64,000 nt of DNA from Azospirillum formosense (GTDB lineage Bacteria > Pseudomonadota > Alphaproteobacteria > Azospirillales > Azospirillaceae), in assembly GCF_040500525.1 (NCBI RefSeq), contig NZ_CP159406.1, forward strand, positions 124,001-188,000. Reading direction: 5' to 3'. Under the pieces are notes generated by a model that saw nothing but the letters and a program-made list of their open reading frames with translations, ran no database searches and was not told where the DNA came from. Both the position numbers and the translations under genes were made by a program. Positions within the stretch are counted from its first letter, which is position 1; every line of letters begins with the position of its first letter. This document shows positions 32,925 to 40,966 of this stretch, piece after piece.

Positions 32925-33921
32925 TGGCCACCTCCACGCGCTTGCGCCGCTCCGCGACGATGGCGTCGGCGAGAGCCCGGTAGGAGGATGCTCCCGGCGC
33001 GTCCGGAACCGCCTCCAGGGCGGCGCGTCCGGCAAGGGCGGCGTCCCCGTAGATCGTCGCCCGCGGCACCGGCGGGAAGATGCGCAGCGTGCTTCCCAGC
33101 GCGGTGTGAAGCTGCTCCAGCGTCAGCTGGTGCTGGTTCAAGCGGGCGTTGTGCATGGTCGGAAGAATCCCCAGAACGGTCAGGTTGGGGTGGCAACGCC
33201 GTTTCAGCTTGTTGATGGTCTTCAGCAGATGGTTGACGCCGATGGACGACAGATATTCGGTCTGGCAGGGGATGACGATGATGTCCGACGCCACCAGCCC
33301 GTTGGCCGTGCACTGGCCCAGGTTCGGCGGGCAGTCGACGAAGATGAAGTCGTAGGACGACCGCGCGTCCTGCAACCGCTCGCGCAGAGCCATCGGGCCG
33401 CTGGGATCGGCGGTCAGCTCCACCTCGACGGAGGCCAACTCGATGCTCGATGGGGCGATCTCAAGCCCGATGTCACCGATCGGGACCACGATGTCCTCGA
33501 TGGCGACTTCCTCGCGCAGCACATGGGCGAGCGACTTGCGCCGGCCCTCCTCGTACTCGATCAGGTCGAGTCCGAGATGCGCCGTTGCGTTGGCCTGGGG
33601 GTCGGCGTCGACGATCAGGACGCGGTAGCCTTCGCGCGCCAGAATGCTGGCCGTGTTCACCGTGCAGGTGGTCTTGCCGACACCGCCCTTCTGGTTGGCC
33701 AGGCAAACCACCAGTGCCGGGCCATGACGGCCGTCGACCACAGCCGTTTCCTTCAGCAGGAAGCGGACCACCGCGTCGGGGATCTTCTCGCTGTTGCTTT
33801 CCCAACGGGAGATCTTGGACCGGTCGTAGCGCCGCTCCAGCCGCTCGTTCAGCCAAGCCGCGAAATCCGGCTGTGAAAGTTTGCGCTCCTCGCGCAGGAG
33901 CCTCATGTCTTCGCCACGCAC
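32914..33921 (-). CDS. parA: ParA partition ATPase with N-terminal HTH
   Basis: This 335-residue protein has at residues about 6-55 an XRE-like helix-turn-helix (LLREERKLSQPDFAAWLNER ... KISRWESNS). Residues 70-335 are the deviant-Walker ATPase with KGGVGKTT (78-85), VLIVDADPQANAT, FIFVDCPPNLG and a typical ParA C-terminus. The HTH is the kind that lets plasmid ParA proteins (type Ia) repress their own operon. GTG 33921 is chosen because GGAGG lies 5 bases upstream; ATG 33906 is possible and a much longer frame runs to 34029. Together with ParB it partitions the replicon. Confidence 0.9.
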   Translation of the reverse strand: MRGEDMRLLREERKLSQPDFAAWLNERLERRYDRSKISRWESNSEKIPDAVVRFLLKETAVVDGRHGPALVVCLANQKGGVGKTTCTVNTASILAREGYRVLIVDADPQANATAHLGLDLIEYEEGRRKSLAHVLREEVAIEDIVVPIGDIGLEIAPSSIELASVEVELTADPSGPMALRERLQDARSSYDFIFVDCPPNLGQCTANGLVASDIIVIPCQTEYLSSIGVNHLLKTINKLKRRCHPNLTVLGILPTMHNARLNQHQLTLEQLHTALGSTLRIFPPVPRATIYGDAALAGRAALEAVPDAPGASSYRALADAIVAERRKRVEVANVA

Positions 33922-34040
33922 GTCAACCTCCACAGCGAATGCGCTTGCCGTGTTCAACCGATACGATGGACGCTCGAATCGGTCAAGGTTGATGGTCGGG
34001 CCTATTGCATCAACACCCGGCATCAACATCCGGGAGCAAT

Positions 34041-34079
34041 GGAAAAGGCCGGCCCGGGGCGAGGTTTCCCCGGGCCGGC
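34041..34079 (-). terminator. Terminator of the first DUF4347-RTX gene
   Basis: A perfect 12-bp stem GCCGGCCCGGGG/CCCCGGGCCGGC (34048-34059, 34068-34079) with an 8-nt loop, followed on the minus strand by CTTTTCC. The same stem and loop end the paralogous gene at 36779-36810. Confidence 0.85.
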
Positions 34080-34099
34080 GCTGTTCAGGTGGGGTCAGG

Positions 34100-36421
34100 T
34101 CACAGGGTGATGAAGGCGACGTAGTTCTGGTCGCCCACCGTGCCGGTGGTCACGCTCATCGCGCCCACGGTCTTGCCGGTGAAGGTCATGCTGGCGTCGA
34201 TGGTGCCGTTGCCGTCGAGGTCGCAATGGACCGTGGCGCCCTTGTAGCCCTCGGCGCCGCCCATCTCCTCCCAGGAGAGTTTCGAAACGCCCTCCTTGTA
34301 GCCCCACAGGGTCGACCATTCGCCCTGCTCCAGGTCGGTGACGGTGGACCAGGTGGTCTGGCCGTTCCGGCCGTCGACGAAGAAGGTGTCCTTGCCGGAC
34401 CCGCCGATCAGCCAGTTGGAGCCCGCGCCGCCATCCAGCACGTCGTCGCCGGCTCCGCCCCACGCCGCGTCGTCGCCGCCCAGCAGGTTCATGAAGTCGT
34501 TGCCGTCCGATCCGCCCAGCACCTCGCCGCGGTCGTCGCCCAGGAAGCTCCATTGCAGGTTGGAGACCGGGCCGTCGTAGGCGTAGGCCTTCACGTCCTC
34601 GGTCACGCCGTCCACCGTCCGCTGCATGGCGGCGAAGGGACGGTTGTCCACCGGCGGCTCCGTCGTCGGCGGCGTCGTGACCGGCGGTTCGGTGGTGGGC
34701 GGGGTCGTGACCGGCGGGGTAGTGACGGGCGGCTCCGTCGTCGGAGGCGTGGTGACCGGCGGCTCGGTGACCGGCGGTTCGGTGGTGGGGGGCGTCACCG
34801 GCGCGTCCACCAGGGTGATGGTGCCGCCGCTCATCTGGAACTGGCCGGCGGCGAAGCTGCCGGCGAAGCGCAGTGTGACGTCGGCGCCCGCCGTGGCGTC
34901 GGTGCCGATGTGCAGCAGGGTGACGCCGTCCACCGTCTCCGCCTGGATCTGCCCGGCGGTGAGCTGGCTGCCGTTGCCGGCGGTGGCCGTTCCGGTGACG
35001 TTCGTGTCGGTGATGGTGAAAGCGTCGCCCACCATCGCCCCGGTGATGCCGGCGGTGAAGCCGTTGGCCTGGGCCACGGTCATCGTCACCGTGTGGCGCA
35101 GGCTGCCGACCAGATCGAGGTTTTCCACGCTGGTCAGGGTCATGCCGGAGATGTCGATCTGCGGCGTCGCCGTGGTGATCTTGCCTTCCGGATCGGTCAC
35201 ATCGTCGGAGCTGACGCGCAGCGTGTCGGTGCCGTCGCCGCCGTCGTAGTTGACCGTGCCGGCGTCGCCCTGGGAGGCGATGATGAAGGTGTCGTTGCCG
35301 GCCCCGCCCTGGATGACGTCGGCCTCGTTCAGGGTGCCGTGTTCGCCGCTGTAGAAGGTGTCGTCGCCATCGCCGCCGATCATCGTGTCGGCGTCCCAGT
35401 CACCGATCAGCGTGTCGTTGCCGGCGCCGCCCATCAGGCTGTCCTTGCCGCCGCCGCCGACCAGCAGGTCGTCGCCGTCGTCGCCATACAGCATGTCGTC
35501 GTCGGCCCGCCCGTAGATCTGGTCGTTGCCGGCCCCGCCATGGACGGTGTCGTTGCCGTTGCCGCTCTCCAGTGTGTCGGCGCCGGCTCCCCCGGTCACC
35601 GAATCGGCGCCGTCATGGGCCCAGAACCACACGGGGTCGTTTCCGGCCACCATGGTGTCGTCGAAGTTGGAGCCAACCCAGCGCTCGATGTCGATGAAGG
35701 TGTCGCCCGCAGCGTCCCCCGTGCTGTTGCCCGGGGTGAGCAGATCCAGCACGATGCCCGAGGTGGCGGTCTCGTAGGAGGCCTCGTCGAAGCCGCCGCC
35801 GCCGTTCAGAACATCGGCCCCGGCCCCGCCGATCAGCGTGTCGTTGCCGTCGCCGCCGATCAGCGTGTCGTTCCCGGCTCCGCCTTCGATCACGTCGGGG
35901 GCGTCGTCGCTGGTCAGCAGGTCGGGACCCGCCGTCGTGGTGCCGGTCACGGCCAGCACATGGGTCCAGCCCTCAACCGCCGCGAAGGGGGAGGAGGCGC
36001 CGACCGGCGCGGTGCTCTGGTCGAGGGTCCAGGAGGCCCCCAGCGCGTCGGGACCGACCGGACCCGAAGAGGCGGCGACCGCGGCGCCCGTGGCGGCAGC
36101 CAGCCGGTCGAGAAGAAGACGGCCCGCCTCGCCCGCACCGGCATGACAGGCGTGGATGTGGATCTCGGTGCCGCGCGCGTCCGGCCAGGACCGGTCGAGC
36201 AGCGACCGCGCGTCCAGCGGCTGGGTGCCGATCAGGACCCGTCCCGGCTCGCCATGGGCGACCAGATGCAGGACGGACGGGCGCTCGGCGAGGGCCGCGG
36301 CCAGCACGGCATGACCATCGTCGGCGGCGGAGACGAGCGTGACCTGGACGTCGGAACGGCGGCGGCTGAGCAGCCCGTCGAGATCCTCAAGTCCAGCGTC
36401 CGCAATGATGACTTCGGTCAA
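34100..36421 (-). CDS. DUF4347-RTX surface protein, copy 1
   Basis: This is a 773-residue protein. The N-terminal DUF4347 domain (1-about 165) shows VLHLVAHGEPGRVLIG and TEIHIHACHAGAGEAG, with His and Cys placed as in caspase-fold proteases. The middle (about 170-520) has RTX repeats (GGAGNDTLIGGDGNDTL) and a segment with the motif NSTGDAAGDTFIDIERW, then a beta-rich block. A Pro/Thr linker (TTEPPVTTPP) precedes the shared C-terminal domain (about 590-773) ending YVAFITL. TTG 36421 is taken as start because GGAGAG precedes it and the paralog has the same arrangement. No signal peptide; type I export is likely. Possible adhesin or self-processing matrix protein. Confidence 0.75.
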   Translation of the reverse strand: MTEVIIADAGLEDLDGLLSRRRSDVQVTLVSAADDGHAVLAAALAERPSVLHLVAHGEPGRVLIGTQPLDARSLLDRSWPDARGTEIHIHACHAGAGEAGRLLLDRLAAATGAAVAASSGPVGPDALGASWTLDQSTAPVGASSPFAAVEGWTHVLAVTGTTTAGPDLLTSDDAPDVIEGGAGNDTLIGGDGNDTLIGGAGADVLNGGGGFDEASYETATSGIVLDLLTPGNSTGDAAGDTFIDIERWVGSNFDDTMVAGNDPVWFWAHDGADSVTGGAGADTLESGNGNDTVHGGAGNDQIYGRADDDMLYGDDGDDLLVGGGGKDSLMGGAGNDTLIGDWDADTMIGGDGDDTFYSGEHGTLNEADVIQGGAGNDTFIIASQGDAGTVNYDGGDGTDTLRVSSDDVTDPEGKITTATPQIDISGMTLTSVENLDLVGSLRHTVTMTVAQANGFTAGITGAMVGDAFTITDTNVTGTATAGNGSQLTAGQIQAETVDGVTLLHIGTDATAGADVTLRFAGSFAAGQFQMSGGTITLVDAPVTPPTTEPPVTEPPVTTPPTTEPPVTTPPVTTPPTTEPPVTTPPTTEPPVDNRPFAAMQRTVDGVTEDVKAYAYDGPVSNLQWSFLGDDRGEVLGGSDGNDFMNLLGGDDAAWGGAGDDVLDGGAGSNWLIGGSGKDTFFVDGRNGQTTWSTVTDLEQGEWSTLWGYKEGVSKLSWEEMGGAEGYKGATVHCDLDGNGTIDASMTFTGKTVGAMSVTTGTVGDQNYVAFITL

Positions 36422-36768
36422 GGGAGACTCTCCGTGGATTTTGTTGTGATCGCTGGGCGCCCGGTCGCATCGTTCACGGATACGGGGTAGCGCGACACCC
36501 ATTCACATGCGCCTTCGGAGATGCATCCTGCAATTGCCCAAGAAGAAATAACACATCGTCATGATGTGATCTTGCTTGATGCGTTATCTTGCTTGATAAC
36601 AGCAAAATCATTATTCATATGATCGGGGAGTGTTCTACGAAGTTCAGGTGGGTTGCTTATCCATCAAGAGAGGGCTGAGGAAAACACGGCGATTCCAATC
36701 GGCAATTTCGAGGGATCCCTTCCCGAAACGGACTGCTCCCGCCCGACGGACCGATCGGCCGAGCCTCC
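36422..36768. other. Upstream region of the first DUF4347-RTX gene
   Basis: The first 40 bp match the leader of the paralog at 39696 onward (CTCTCCGTGGATTT...GTTGTGATCG). At 36527-36556 lies a box shared with the paralog. The part from 36557 to 36768 is AT-rich without a gene. Confidence 0.5.
36527..36556 (-). promoter_or_regulatory. Conserved upstream box, copy 1
   Basis: CCTGCAATTGCCCAAGAAG followed by AAATAACACAT matches, with few changes, 39800-39829 upstream of the paralog. Both boxes lie about 105 bp before the TTG start, while the sequence between box and leader has diverged. Conserved position suggests a shared promoter or activator site. Confidence 0.55.
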
Positions 36769-36810
36769 CAAAAAAAGAGCCGGCCCGGGGCGAGGTTTCC
36801 CCGGGCCGGC
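36769..36810 (-). terminator. Terminator of the second DUF4347-RTX gene
   Basis: The perfect 12-bp stem GCCGGCCCGGGG/CCCCGGGCCGGC (36779-36790, 36799-36810), with the same 8-nt loop as the copy at 34048-34079, is followed on the minus strand by CTCTTTTTTT. Confidence 0.88.
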
Positions 36811-36830
36811 GCTGTTCAGACGGTGTCAGG

Positions 36831-39695
36831 TCACAGGGTGATGAAGGCGATGTAGTTCTGGTCGCCCACCGTCCCGGTGGTCACGCTCATCGCGCCCACG
36901 GTCTTGCCGGTGAAGGTCATGCTGGCGTCGATGGTGCCGTTGCCGTCGAGGTCGCAGCGGACCGTGGCGCCCTTGTAGCCCTCGGCGCCGCCCATCTCCT
37001 CCCAGGAGAGTTTCGAAACGCCCTCCTTGTAGCCCCACAGGGTCGACCATTCGCCCTGCTCCAGGTCGGTGACGGTGGACCAGGTGATCTGGCCGCCCCG
37101 GCCGTCGACGAAGAAGGTGTCCTTGCCCGACCCGCCGATCAGCCAGTTGGAGCCCGCGCCGCCATCCAGCACGTCGTCGCCGGCCCCGCCCCACGCCGCG
37201 TCGTCGCCGCCCAGCAGGTTCATGAAGTCGTTGCCGTCCGATCCGCCCAGCACCTCGCCGCGGGCGTCGCCCAGGAAGCTCCATTGCAGGTTGGAGACCG
37301 GGCCGTCGTAGGCGTAGGCCTTCACGTCCTCGGTCACGCCGTCCACCGTCCGCTGCATGGCGGCGAAGGGACGGTTGTCCACCGGCGGCTCCGTCGTCGG
37401 CGGCGTCGTGGTCGGCGGTTCGGTGGTGGGCGGGGTCGTGACCGGCGGGGTGGTGACGGGCGGCTCCGTCGTCGGCGGGGTCGAGGGCGTTCCGCTCAGG
37501 GTGATCCCGCTGCCGCTGACCTGGAACTGGTCCGCCGTGAAGCCCCCGGCGAAGCGCAGTGTGACGTCGGCGCCCGCCGTGGCGTCGGTGCCGATGTGCA
37601 GCAGGGTGACGCCGTTCACCGTTTCCGCTTGGACCTGCCCGGCGGTGAGCTGGCTGCCGTTGCCGGCGGTGACCGCGCCGGCCATCGCCGTGCCGGTGAT
37701 GGTGAAGACGTCGCCGCCGGTGGCCCCGGTGATGCCGGCGGTGAAGCCGTTGGCCTGGGCCACGGTCATCGTCACCGTGTGGCGCAGGCTGCCGGTCAGT
37801 TCCAGCCTTTCCACGCTGGTCAGGGTCATGCCGGAGATGTCGATCTGCGGCGTCGCCGTGGTGATCTTGTTTTCCGGATCGGCGATGTTGTCGGAACTGA
37901 CGCGCAGCGTGTCGGTGCCGTCGCCGCCGTCGTAGTTGACCGTGCCGGCATCGCTCTGCGCGGCGATGATGAAGGTGTCGTTGCCGGCCCCGCCCTGGAT
38001 GACGTCGGCCTCCGGCAGGGGATCATGCGCGCCGCTGTAGAAGACGTCGTCGCCGTCGCCGCCGATCATCGTGTCGACGCCCCAGTCGCCGATCAGCGTG
38101 TCATTGCCGGTGCCGCCGTCGAGCATGTCGTTGCCGCCGCCGCCGGCCAGCAGATCGTTGCCGTCCTCGCCGTACAGCATGTCGTCGTCGGCCCGCCCGA
38201 AGGCCCGGTCGTCGCCGCCGCCACCATAGATCGTGTCGTTGCCGATGCCGCTTTCCATCGTGTCGTTGCCGGCGCCGCCGATCTCGACGTCGTTGCCGCC
38301 GTGGCCCCAGAACCAGACGCCGTTGTCGTTGCCGACCAGCCGGTCGTCGAATTCGCTGCCGATCCAGCGCTCGATGTTGGTGAAGGTGTCGCCCGCGGCG
38401 TCGCCCGTGCTGTTCGCCGGGTTGCGCAGATCCAGAACGATGCCCGCGGTGGCGTTCGCGTAGGTCACCTCGTCGAAGCCGTCGCCGCCGTCGAACACGT
38501 CGGCCCCGGCGCCGCCCTCCATGGTGTCGTGGCCGATGCCGCCGATCAGCGTGTCGTTGCCGTCGCCGCCGTACATCAGGTCGTTGCCCTGGCCGCCGTC
38601 CATGCTGTCGTCGCCGGCGCCCCCGTACATGGTGTCGGTATCCCCTTCACCGAACAGGGTGTCGTTGCCGGCGCCGCCGTCGAGCATGTCGTTGCCCCAG
38701 CCGCCGTAGATCAGGTCGTTGCCGTCCTCGCCATAGAGCACGTCGTTGTCGGCGCGGCTGTAGATCCGGTCATCCCCGGCCCCGCCGTAGACGGTGTCGT
38801 TGCCGTCGCCGCTCTCCATCGTGTCGTTGCCGGCGCCGCCGATCTCCACGTCGTCGCCCGCATGGCCCCAGAACCACACCGGGTCGTTGCCGGCCACCAT
38901 GGTGTCGGCGAAGTTGGAGCCGATCCAGCGCTCGATTCCGGTGAAGGTGTCGCCCGCGGCGTCGCCCGTGCTGTTCGCCGGATTGCCGATGTCGATGACC
39001 ATGCCGGAGGTGGCGTTCTCGTAGGTGACGATGTCGAAGCCATCGCCGCCGTCGAACACGTCGGCTCCGGCCCCACCGTCCATGGTGTCGTGCCCCAGGC
39101 CGCCGATCAGCGTGTCATTGCCGCCGTTGCCGATCAGAACGTCGTTGCCGATGCCGCCGTCCAGGAGATCGGCGGCATCGTCGCTGCTCAGCGTGTCGTT
39201 TCCATCGGTCGCGGTGCCGGTCACCGCCAGGACATGCTGCCAGCTCTCGGCCCCGGCGAACGGAGAGGTTGCCGTCACCGGCGCGGTCCGCACGTCAAGC
39301 TCCCAGGAAGCGCCTTGCGCCGCGGGACCCACCGGACCCGAGGAGGCGGCGACCGTGGCGCCGGTCGCCGCGGCCAACCGGTCGATGAACCGGCGGCCGG
39401 CCTCGCCGGCGGCGGCATGACAGGCGTGGAGATGAATTTCGGTGCCCTGCGCATCGGGCCAGGAACGGTCGGCCAGGGACCGCGCGTCCAGAGGATGGGC
39501 GCCGAGCAGCAGGCTTCCCGGCTTTCCGTGAGCGACCAGATGCACGGCGGATGGCCGCTGTGCGAGAACCCCGGCCAGGACCGTATGGGCGTCGTCGGTG
39601 GCGGAAACGAGCGTGACCTGAACGTCGGGACGGCAACGGGTGAGCAGCCCGGCGAGATCGTCGATCCCGGCGTCCGCGATGATGACTTCGTTCAA
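36831..39695 (-). CDS. DUF4347-RTX surface protein, copy 2
   Basis: This 954-residue paralog of the protein at 34100 has the same order: DUF4347 (1-about 165; VHLVAHGKPGSLLLG, TEIHLHACHAAAGEAG), RTX repeats, beta block, Thr/Pro linker and the shared C-terminal domain (about 772-954) ending YIAFITL. The difference is an internal duplication: the segment with NATSGMVIDIGNPANSTGD ... ERWIGSNFADTMVAGND recurs as NATAGIVLDLRNPANSTGD ... ERWIGSEFDDRLVGND, adding about 180 residues. The last 580 bp are almost identical to copy 1 in DNA, pointing to recent duplication or gene conversion. TTG 39695 start with GGAGAG upstream. Confidence 0.75.
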   Translation of the reverse strand: MNEVIIADAGIDDLAGLLTRCRPDVQVTLVSATDDAHTVLAGVLAQRPSAVHLVAHGKPGSLLLGAHPLDARSLADRSWPDAQGTEIHLHACHAAAGEAGRRFIDRLAAATGATVAASSGPVGPAAQGASWELDVRTAPVTATSPFAGAESWQHVLAVTGTATDGNDTLSSDDAADLLDGGIGNDVLIGNGGNDTLIGGLGHDTMDGGAGADVFDGGDGFDIVTYENATSGMVIDIGNPANSTGDAAGDTFTGIERWIGSNFADTMVAGNDPVWFWGHAGDDVEIGGAGNDTMESGDGNDTVYGGAGDDRIYSRADNDVLYGEDGNDLIYGGWGNDMLDGGAGNDTLFGEGDTDTMYGGAGDDSMDGGQGNDLMYGGDGNDTLIGGIGHDTMEGGAGADVFDGGDGFDEVTYANATAGIVLDLRNPANSTGDAAGDTFTNIERWIGSEFDDRLVGNDNGVWFWGHGGNDVEIGGAGNDTMESGIGNDTIYGGGGDDRAFGRADDDMLYGEDGNDLLAGGGGNDMLDGGTGNDTLIGDWGVDTMIGGDGDDVFYSGAHDPLPEADVIQGGAGNDTFIIAAQSDAGTVNYDGGDGTDTLRVSSDNIADPENKITTATPQIDISGMTLTSVERLELTGSLRHTVTMTVAQANGFTAGITGATGGDVFTITGTAMAGAVTAGNGSQLTAGQVQAETVNGVTLLHIGTDATAGADVTLRFAGGFTADQFQVSGSGITLSGTPSTPPTTEPPVTTPPVTTPPTTEPPTTTPPTTEPPVDNRPFAAMQRTVDGVTEDVKAYAYDGPVSNLQWSFLGDARGEVLGGSDGNDFMNLLGGDDAAWGGAGDDVLDGGAGSNWLIGGSGKDTFFVDGRGGQITWSTVTDLEQGEWSTLWGYKEGVSKLSWEEMGGAEGYKGATVRCDLDGNGTIDASMTFTGKTVGAMSVTTGTVGDQNYIAFITL

Positions 39696-40017
39696 GGGAA
39701 CTCTCCGTGGATTTCGTTGTGATCGTTGGGGCGTCCTGTCACTTCCTTCACAGGAAAATCGTAGGGCGGCCCCTATCACATGATTTCACACAGCATATTC
39801 CTGCAATGCCCTAATAAGAAATAACTCATGCTAAGCTGTAGGACTGACAGATATATGGATATGATTTCAATAGTAGCAATTTGTTCAGTCAGATGACGGT
39901 TATTAATTTAATCCGACAAGAGGAAGAGTGATCCCGGAAGAGGCTGACGCGATCGATAGGATTAACCTGTCCTCGCGAAGGGCATCCGGTGGATGCTCCG
40001 TCCGGCCCGGTCATGAT
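39696..40017. other. Upstream region of the second DUF4347-RTX gene
   Basis: The leader at 39696-39730 matches that of copy 1. The region beyond 39770 is AT-rich, including repeated GATATATGGATATGATT-like stretches, and has no credible gene. It separates the RTX gene from the mos terminator. Confidence 0.45.
39800..39829 (-). promoter_or_regulatory. Conserved upstream box, copy 2
   Basis: CCTGCAATGCCCTAATAAG followed by AAATAACTCAT is the counterpart of 36527-36556 and lies at the same distance (105 bp) from the start codon of the downstream gene. Confidence 0.55.
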
Positions 40018-40076
40018 GGAAAAACGACAGGCCCCGAGGGCCGGCGCGGCTCATTCCCGCGCCGGCCCTCGGGGCC
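40018..40076 (-). terminator. Terminator of the mos operon
   Basis: A perfect 20-bp stem (40030-40049 with 40057-40076) around a 7-nt loop. On the minus strand it is followed by TGTCGTTTTTCC. It lies 28 bp after the mosA stop. Confidence 0.85.
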
Positions 40077-40104
40077 TTGGTCTGCGGCCGGTCGGAGACG
40101 CCGC

Positions 40105-40953
40105 TCAGGCCGCCTGGGCGCCCGTTCGGATGATGGTGCCGACATGCCCGCCGCGCAGCGCGGCGGTCAGGCGGCCCGGAACCAGCCCGTTCACGACTTG
40201 CACGCGCTCCAGGTGACGGGCGTTCGCCATCACCTCCAGCAGCGCGCCGTCCAGCGGCAGCGTGCCGCCCCGCTTCGCCAACTCGGCGGCGGTGGTCTCG
40301 TGCAGCAACTCCGCCGCGCCGCCCTCGGGGCCATTCGGGTCGGCGGTGTAAATGCCGTCCACATCCTCCACGATGGTCAGCCCGGCGGCGCCCAGCGCGT
40401 CGGCCAGCAGGAAGGCCCCGGTGTCGGCCCGGTGCTGCGGAATGCGCGAGCCGGGGAACTCGTGGTGGTGGTAGGGCGGGAAGGCGCTCCCCACCACCGC
40501 GCGGGCGGCCGACAGATGGACCGCGAGCTGGTTCGCGATGGTCCCGTGCTCGACGTAGGACACGCCGTCGGGCGAGAGCAGCGAGGCCAGGATGTGGCCG
40601 TTCTGCCCGGCCTCGGTCGCGGCGAGCGGGGCGAGCGAGCCGACCGGCAGGCCGAGATCCAGCCCGACGCTGTAGAGATGGCGGGCGCGGATGCCGGCGC
40701 CGGTCAGGATCAGCAGTCGGTGTTCGGGAAGAACGCTCCGAATCTCCTCGACGATCGGCAGGATCGCCTCGTGGCCGCGGTCCATGATCGACCGCCCGCC
40801 GATCTTCACGACTTGGAGCCAGGGCAGCAGGCGGATCGGGCGGACGCCGGCGACCGGGGTGGTCAGGCTGCCGTCGAGAAGGGTCTGGCGCGCGAGCGGC
40901 GAGGCCACATGCTTGATGCTGTTGGCATGCTTCTTGTGCTGGGTGTCGGGCAT
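40105..40953 (-). CDS. mosA: Molybdenum storage protein, alpha subunit
   Basis: This 282-residue protein of the amino-acid-kinase fold matches remembered Azotobacter vinelandii MosA almost throughout: NSIKHVASPLARQTL, RPIRLLPWLQVVKIGGRSIMDRG, HRLLILTGAGIRARHLYSVG, GSAFPPYHHHEFPGSRIP, HRADTGAFLLADALGAAGLT and VNGLVPGRLTAALRGGHVGT. In that protein alpha and beta subunits form a hexameric cage that stores polymolybdate clusters and uses ATP to load them. The His-rich PPYHHHEFPG stretch is one of the known cluster-binding parts. It follows mosB by 13 bp. It points to a molybdenum-demanding, probably nitrogen-fixing host. Confidence 0.95.
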   Translation of the reverse strand: MPDTQHKKHANSIKHVASPLARQTLLDGSLTTPVAGVRPIRLLPWLQVVKIGGRSIMDRGHEAILPIVEEIRSVLPEHRLLILTGAGIRARHLYSVGLDLGLPVGSLAPLAATEAGQNGHILASLLSPDGVSYVEHGTIANQLAVHLSAARAVVGSAFPPYHHHEFPGSRIPQHRADTGAFLLADALGAAGLTIVEDVDGIYTADPNGPEGGAAELLHETTAAELAKRGGTLPLDGALLEVMANARHLERVQVVNGLVPGRLTAALRGGHVGTIIRTGAQAA

Positions 40954-40966
40954 GGCGTGTGGTCCT

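Noticed and set aside
33881..39722. Two long plus-strand frames opposite the DUF4347-RTX genes.
   Set aside because: Same reason: they mirror RTX repeats, start inside other features and lack any domain.
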